This document shows, piece by piece, positions 58,421 to 64,000 of a DNA stretch of 64,000 nt. The DNA is from Bimuria novae-zelandiae CBS 107.79 (taxonomy: Eukaryota > Ascomycota > Dothideomycetes > Pleosporales > Didymosphaeriaceae), in contig ML976706.1 in assembly GCA_010015655.1 (NCBI GenBank), forward strand, positions 233,492 through 297,491. The letters are read 5' to 3'. Position 1 is the first letter of the stretch. The number at the start of each line of letters is the position of its first letter. The notes under the pieces were generated by a model. The model did no database searches and was not told the DNA's origin. It saw only the letters and a program-made list of their open reading frames with translations. The translations under genes and the position numbers were made by a program.

Positions 58421-58845
58421 ATGTCTTAGCGCCTGGGCCTGCTGCGTTCGCCGGGTCCTGACAATGGAGGAACGCACGGCTGAGCGCCCTAGCTTAACTT
58501 CTTAGGAAGGGTTGGCTGGGTGGTAGATGTGTGACGGAGGGAGGACGAAAGTACGACGAATTATTATGTCTTAGAGCATGGGCCAGCTGCGTTCGCCGAG
58601 GTCTGGCAACGGAGAATCTCACGTCTAAGCGTCCGACTCCTAGCTTAAATGTGGGTGGTAGATGTGTAATGCAGGGAGGGCGAGAGCACAGGCCTATTGC
58701 GTTCGCTAGGTCCCAGGAACAGAAACTCACGTCTAAGCGTCCTAGCTTACCTTAACCTTAGAAGACACTATGTCTTAGAGCATGGGCCTGCTGCGTTCGC
58801 CGGGTCCCGGGAACGGAGAAACTCGTCTGAGCGTCCCAGCTTAAC
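58421..58845. repeat. Array of four imperfect 65-85 bp repeats
   Basis: Units at 58421-58498, 58565-58648, 58686-58750 and 58770-58845 share tgggcctgctgcgttcgccg, a caacggagaaactcacgtct stretch and cctagcttaac. Two spacers share gggtggtagatgtgt and gagggaggacgaaagtacga, and a relative of these occurs again at 61537-61580. Copies differ by transitions and short indels, so the array is old. Not tRNA-like in fold; origin unknown. Confidence 0.75.
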
Positions 58846-59172
58846 TGTGTTGGCGGAAGGTAGTCCTAACTAGCCAGCACGCGATATGCGCTAGCCCTAT
58901 ACAGGCTGCATTAGCTACCTAGCCAATTTATTACTCTTATCCCCCGCACCGTCAAAATCGCACACCCACAGACCACCTAGTAAGCGCCAATTAGAGCGTT
59001 GCTTAGCTTAACACTAGAGACCTGTTGTAATAATAGTAAAATAATAGTTTAGTCTTCGAATCCCGTATAAAACGCGTTTTTTATTTTATAATTAATAATA
59101 TATAATACTATATAAGATTCTAATTTAGTGCGCTATACTAAATATATAAAACCGTTCGGCCTAAGGCCTTAA
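58846..59172. other. Short unassigned stretch before the piggyBac remnant
   Basis: Mixed composition, becoming AT-rich. A tRNA-type B-box-like sequence cttcgaatccc at about 59056-59066 is noted, but no cloverleaf can be drawn. Confidence 0.35.
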
Positions 59173-60960
59173 TTGTTAACTACTCCACTAGCCGCCTGGC
59201 AGCCTCTCTCTATATACAACGACGACGTCGGCAGCGCCCGCCTGCCTACTGGCATAGATGCTACTGATCCTTTTGCCTTGTTTAGTCTCTTTTTTGACGC
59301 CGCACAGCTCGAAAAGCTAGCCCTACATACAAATCAACACGCAGAGCAAGTACGGGCTGAGGATGCCGCCCAGGGCAGGCCACACGCCCGGGCGTGGAAA
59401 CCGACGTCGAAAACTGAGCTCTACACCTACTTGACCATCCTTATGTATATGGGCGTACACCGGGACCCTACAATCGAGGAGTACTGGGGGAAGCTACACA
59501 AAAACGCGCCTACTTACTCTATTAACAACTACATGGCCTGTACGCGCTGGCAGCAGCTTAATCGCTACATGTACTGTATAGAAGCTCCGTAGTTATTCAA
59601 ATCGCCATTTGGGCGCGTATAGGATCTCTCTAAGCACCTACGCTCGACATCCTCTACTATTTAGCACGCTAGTAAGCACCTTTACGTTAATAAAGCTATT
59701 ATTAAGTTTACTAGGCGCGCTAGCGAAACTATTATTATTAAGTTAAAACTAATACTTAAGGATTTTAAAATCTAATACCTAGCGTCTAATAGCGTTATAC
59801 TTAACTAGCTTTTTTACGTAAAAGGCGCTACTTAAGATCTTATTAATCTTAATATTAATATCCTTAAGATAGCTAAATATATGCCTACTAAAGCTATGCC
59901 TCTTACTCTCGTCCTTGCCCAAGGCCCTGATGGCCAGCGCTTATTCCCCCGGGGCGCCACATCCTCTAGATAGATAATCTCTTCACGACAATCTCGCTAC
60001 TCGAATACCTAAGGGAGCAAGGCGTCCGCGGCGCTGGGACGGTGCGCACCACCAGAACAGCCACCGAGGAGAGGTAGGAGACCAGGGTTACACACGAGCG
60101 TTTAGCTAGTAGTGCTGGGTCTCCATCCTTGCGCAGGGAAGTGCCGCTAAAAGAGTAATTTAATAGTAATTTAATAAAGCTTAAGACGTAATTTATGCCT
60201 ATAGTATAATAAAAAAAGGTATTCTTTAAGGTTTTTAGTAATAATACTATACTAAAGATAGCCTAGCGGGATATCTAAGTAGTCCTTTTTATTAGTACTA
60301 CTACTAATAGTAAGTTTAAAGATATCCCTACTAAGCTTAAGCCTACTAATAATAGTTACTACTTAAGATTATAAGTTATTTAAAGCCTACGCTACCGTCC
60401 TGCTAACACTACTATAAATAAAAAGCTTTATAAAAAGGCTTTTAATAATAATAAAAATTAAGTAGCTAGGTATCCCTAAGCTTATTAATAGCTATAATTA
60501 CTATAAAAGTAAAGTAAATTAATTTAACTAGCTCCGCGAGCCTTACTTAACGTAGTAAGTATATTAATATACTTAGATACTACTTTTCTATTTTTTTATT
60601 AATTTAGCTTTTAATAATACGTATAGGCTCTTATCCTACTTATTAGCGTATAAGGCAAAACATAGTAAGCATAAATACTTTATATATAAGCTAATTAAAT
60701 AGCGTTTTAAGCGCGGGGCTAGGCTTTTAAATAAATTATTAAAGTACTAAAGACTTAATAATATTAAGGCTAATAATAAGAGCCTATACAGCATGCTAGT
60801 TAAGTTATACGCCTAAGTAAAGCCCTATATTACTTACTTAAAAAATAGGCGTAAAAGTAATAGCGCGTAGCCTGCTAGGGCGCCTCTCTTAGCAACTATA
60901 GATAATAGCTATTTATAAGTTTTAACACCTTAAATAACCTATAGCTATAGACTCTATAGA
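59173..60960 (+). pseudogene. piggyBac-type transposase remnant
   Basis: The first 139 codons keep normal composition: DPFALFSLFFDAAQLEKLAL, WKPTSKTELYTYLTILMYMG, VHRDPTIEEYWGKL and TYSINNYMACTRWQQLNRYM, the N-terminal part of the DDE_Tnp_1_7 family. After a stop at 59590-59592 the frame is broken but continues with ALTLVLAQGPDGQ-like residues, LREQGVRGAGTVRTTRTATE near 60010 and LGIPKLINSYNYYKSKVNQF near 60450 (the PKxIxDYNxxMGGVD region of the family). No TIRs or TTAA duplications were found. Dead by multiple stops. Confidence 0.8.
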
Positions 60961-62598
60961 CTACCTTTATATAGGCCTAAGCTATATTTTAAGTACTAAA
61001 ACAAGCACCTTGCTAGATTAAAGGGTGTTTTTGATGAGATGGAAAAGTAATTGATTCTTGTCTTGTGTCTTTGCAAGAATGTAAGGCTCTTTTATCCTTA
61101 CGTCTTACGTTAAGACGCTAATCTATTTCCGTTGAGTAAGGAGAGTCGCCCTTTGTCCCGCCCGGAATCGTGCGGATGAACCGGACTGCTGGCAAAGTCT
61201 CTTTGTGTAGGGTTGCGCCAGCTACCTTCGTGTGTGCAAAGGGCCATGTAATCGGACACACCTACACCGCGTAAGGACTATTAAATTAGTTAATACTAGT
61301 ATAAGCTTAATAATTAAGTAATATACTCTAATTAACTTAATTACTATTAATTATAGCTATAAATAAGGCGCCCTATAAGAATCCCTATTAAATTTTACTT
61401 AGAGCTATTAGTTTTAGTGTTTAACGCAATCGCCGACATCCATCCAATTGGTCAACACTAGGTGGTCCGTGGGTGTGCGATTTTGACGCTGAGGGGGATA
61501 CTCCACTTTGCTTACTAGCTCGTTTTATCAAACTGTGGGTGGTAGATGGATAAGGTAGAGATGTCTCGAGTACGACGAAGTATACGAGAGGATGAAACTT
61601 TGCATGGCGAAATCGAGCCTCTTGACTGCCAGAAGGTGGATGAGAAGCTCTACTGTAGCCCACGCTACCAACGGGAGTGGAGGTCGCGCTAGTAGCTGTC
61701 CCCGTGGAGGAGGCCTGGGAGAGCGTATCGTCTTCATCTCCTCAACTCCTCTACAGTCGAGATTAACACGCATTCCACGGCTAGAACAAGCCCGTGACTG
61801 CAGTGTCTTTTGCACGTCTCAAGACCGAGGTTCGCTCTTCAGCTCCAACGGATACTGGGATGCACGTCGGTTCCTACCTCAGGCTTCGGTCCTACGTCCC
61901 ACTTTGCATATGGGAGCTGCAGGGATTGCGCAAGGTTGCTCTGTCAACAATGGCGAAGGCACAGAGGCAGGGACGCCGGAGCGGGCAACTGCATGATCTG
62001 TTCAGGTCGATGAAGACAAAAAAGAGAGGCTCAACTGCATTTTGCGGAACTTGGTTCGTAGTTGAAAATTTCCACCGTCGACATGAAAATAAGCACGCTT
62101 CAATGTGATTCCAGAACATCGTTCATGTCCGACACTAAGAAAACAGCTAGGGCGCATACATGTTGCAATATCTCAAAAATCTCCATCTCACCTTGCATCA
62201 CATCGGGTATCTCGCCGTCGCTAGCAAGACATCGAAAACAAAACAAGTACCCGTCATCAACAGTATAAGGTGGATATTTGCGAAAAGGCAGGGCTGCGTA
62301 CTAAATACAAAAGTAGATACAAAAAGATTGTCTCCCCCAGTGGACGGTTCAGAAATAAATACATCAACAGTATAGCCTCTACTCGCCGGGAGAGAGTCTA
62401 GAGAACGATTTTGAAACGGTATCCAAGAGGTGAAATATATACCACCGACTCTTTAACGACTCATACAAATTGTCCATCAAAAACAGAATCAACACAAATA
62501 GTGATATGATGGTGTGTTACAGAGAAAATCAAGCAGTACGAGTGTGATACTGCTCATCTTCTTCATGCGGACGGAGCAGGCGCAAACTTAACTATATT
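60961..62598. other. Intergenic DNA between the piggyBac remnant and the exonuclease gene
   Basis: Normal composition apart from an AT-rich stretch at about 61275-61420. Several overlapping frames on both strands (for example 61592-61996 plus and 61892-62119 minus) are open by chance; none shows a motif. It includes a copy of the spacer repeat at 61537-61580 and the 3' flank of the exonuclease gene. Confidence 0.45.
61537..61580 (+). repeat. Isolated copy of the repeat-array spacer
   Basis: gggtggtagatggataaggt followed by gagtacgacgaag matches the spacer at 58519-58563 with a few changes. Confidence 0.6.
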
Positions 62599-64000
62599 CT
62601 ACAGCAGATCCATCTGTGCCATCTGACAAGCGCGGGTGAACTCCTCAATACCCGTTATCCGGTTGAGCTCCTCGGCCGTTCGTGGCGACACAGTGACAAT
62701 GAGGTCCAAGGTAGAATCTGATACTATTGGTGTACTTAAGGTCCTTGGTCCTAGCTTCCTGGTGATGAGTTTACTGAAGGCGAGAAGCTTGTTGCGGAAT
62801 ATCTTCGACTGAGGACTCAGGGGGGCTGGCGGTATCTGCGCAACCGCCGGTCCTGTCTGTGATGCCTGGCTGAATGGAAAAGGCTGGGCTTGTGCTGGGT
62901 TAGGCGTAACTGTATTGGGCCTTGTCTCTGCTCGTTTCCTTTTCAAGGAGGAAGGCGGCGTGTAGAAACTCTGGGAGGCCAATGAGTCTTCTGAGGTACT
63001 AGTTGAGTTAAGACTCCATCGTGAAGCACCCCATTGGGAACTGCCGTTTGCGGAGGTTTCTCCAAGGAGAGCTGGTGGACTCTCGGTTCGGGCGGGTGCA
63101 GCAGCCCCGGACATAACGTGACCGTGCGGAGCGTCCTTTGTCAGGTCGAGGAATTCGACGTCGCTGTAATTCGAAGGAGTTTTCAATTTGTACGGCATAG
63201 ACAATGAAGAAGCGAGGCCTGTGTCCGCATCTAGCTTCGTCTCCGCGAAGGTGAAAGACAATTCGGTGTGCAAAGTTGGCGTGCGTTGTAACGGAGATCC
63301 GAATGCTGGCAATGAATCAGGAGACTCCTGTTCACCTACTCTTTCCCGCCGTGTTCTACGGGTGGGTATAATTGGTTGTACTTGTTGGGTGTCAACAGGT
63401 ATGTTAGATGGCTCACCCGTTCTCTGAGCGCCATCGACTGCAACATGCTGCGCAATGACCTTCAGCCAATCTGCACCGTATTTATCAATTGAAACTTTGC
63501 CGATGCCCCTGACTTTGAGTAGCTCTTGATTGTTTTGAGGCGAGCTTTCTGCAATACCACGGAGAACGGCGTTGCTTGCGATGAGGTAGACTGGCACATC
63601 ACTCGCTTCAGCAAGAGATTTGCGTCTTTCCGATAATTTGTCGTAAAGGTTCAGGGTGGCAGGACTCATTTGTTCTCGAGCAACACTGGGCTTGGCTTTC
63701 GTAACCTCTTTCTTGCCTTTTGTCACGGTCGCATCGGCCTGGGCGTCCGCCTCGCTCTCGCTCTCGTTCTGGTTCCTTTTTGCATCGAAGAAATCGATCG
63801 CTGCGATCATAGCGCCCTCTTTTTCAACCGAATGCAGCATAAGTGTCCTGATAGGCGCAAAGCCTTTCTCGCCTTCCTCGCGTTTGGGTTTTCGCGGATA
63901 TTGGTCTGCAAAGATAGGCAGACCCGGCGTGGGTCTCAACGCAGCGCGTTTTGCGTTCATGCAATGAAAAAGCATGAAGCCAGCATATGCATCGCTGGCG
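62599..64000 (-). CDS. Exonuclease-HRDC protein (WRN/RNase D-like), C-terminal part, cut by right edge
   Basis: The frame is open from the right edge to the stop at 62599-62601, at least 466 codons. It begins within SDAYAGFMLFHCMNAKRAAL, which matches the end of WRN-type 3'-5' exonuclease domains (AYA.LMLYH.MN.KR). A HRDC domain follows (about 63670-63445): ATLNLYDKLSERRKSLAEAS, VPVYLIASNAVLRGIAE and LLKVRGIGKVSIDKYGADWL. The remainder is low-complexity and Ser/Thr/Pro-rich with a basic KRKRAE patch (63% of the visible part), then a short folded C-terminus. No helicase motif is visible in this part. Enzymes of this layout remove nucleotides from DNA ends or process RNA 3' ends. The upstream exonuclease motif I/II residues are outside the window. 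The internal ATG at 63973-63975 is not the true start. Confidence 0.85.
   Translation of the reverse strand, partial: ASDAYAGFMLFHCMNAKRAALRPTPGLPIFADQYPRKPKREEGEKGFAPIRTLMLHSVEKEGAMIAAIDFFDAKRNQNESESEADAQADATVTKGKKEVTKAKPSVAREQMSPATLNLYDKLSERRKSLAEASDVPVYLIASNAVLRGIAESSPQNNQELLKVRGIGKVSIDKYGADWLKVIAQHVAVDGAQRTGEPSNIPVDTQQVQPIIPTRRTRRERVGEQESPDSLPAFGSPLQRTPTLHTELSFTFAETKLDADTGLASSLSMPYKLKTPSNYSDVEFLDLTKDAPHGHVMSGAAAPARTESPPALLGETSANGSSQWGASRWSLNSTSTSEDSLASQSFYTPPSSLKRKRAETRPNTVTPNPAQAQPFPFSQASQTGPAVAQIPPAPLSPQSKIFRNKLLAFSKLITRKLGPRTLSTPIVSDSTLDLIVTVSPRTAEELNRITGIEEFTRACQMAQMDLL

Noticed and set aside
59020..59075. tRNA-like B-box (cttcgaatccc)
   Set aside because: The flanking bases do not pair into T-arm, D-arm or acceptor stems.
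61592..62268. Overlapping frames of 67-134 codons on the plus strand
   Set aside because: Several frames are open at once on both strands and none has a recognisable domain.

Overview
The window looks like a chromosome segment of a filamentous ascomycete (Pezizomycotina; a Dothideomycete would fit, but that is inference). The evidence is short GT..AG introns, a fungal OPI1 gene, Copia, Gypsy, pogo/Fot1, hAT and piggyBac elements, and heavy C-to-T / G-to-A decay at CpA/TpG that looks like repeat-induced point mutation (RIP). No prokaryotic feature, rRNA, CRISPR array or convincing tRNA was seen.

Layout. 0-5.9 kb: a pogo/Fot1 transposase cut by the window edge, then two complete pogo-type DNA transposons with TIRs and TA duplications (1046-3171 and 3189-5885). 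The second carries a LINE/SINE-like insertion. 6.2-10 kb: an intact NAD(P)-binding protein gene, a gag-only mini-Copia (7087-8818), an orphan coding fragment and an F-box-like gene. 10.1-17.8 kb: one host gene on the minus strand, an OTT_1508-like deaminase, broken by a full 5.4-kb Copia element and two solo LTRs and decayed by stops and frameshifts. 18.9-26.5 kb: AT-rich repeat DNA with a hAT remnant and a Copia element. 27.1-30 kb: a decayed enterotoxin-type ADP-ribosyltransferase gene and an intact two-intron SDR gene. 31.0-55.3 kb: a 24-kb nest of transposons whose order of arrival can be read from the target-site duplications. 56.3-58.1 kb: OPI1, the phospholipid-synthesis repressor. 58.4-61 kb: a degenerate repeat array and a piggyBac remnant. 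62.6-64 kb: the C-terminal part of an exonuclease/HRDC protein gene that runs off the right edge.

The nest reads from outside to inside: pogo F (31015-55326) holds pogo D (31470-52531) and pogo G (53310-55155). D holds pogo E (32659-51619). E holds a Gypsy element (33338-45028) and a Copia element (45920-51217). The Gypsy holds two opposite-facing copies of a 1.92-kb LTR element and one TIR element.

Only five host genes look intact or probably intact: the NAD(P)-binding protein, the F-box-like protein, the SDR, OPI1 and the exonuclease/HRDC gene. Two more are pseudogenes. The region is a gene-poor, repeat-rich, RIP-affected compartment, and no operon-like or cluster logic links the surviving genes.
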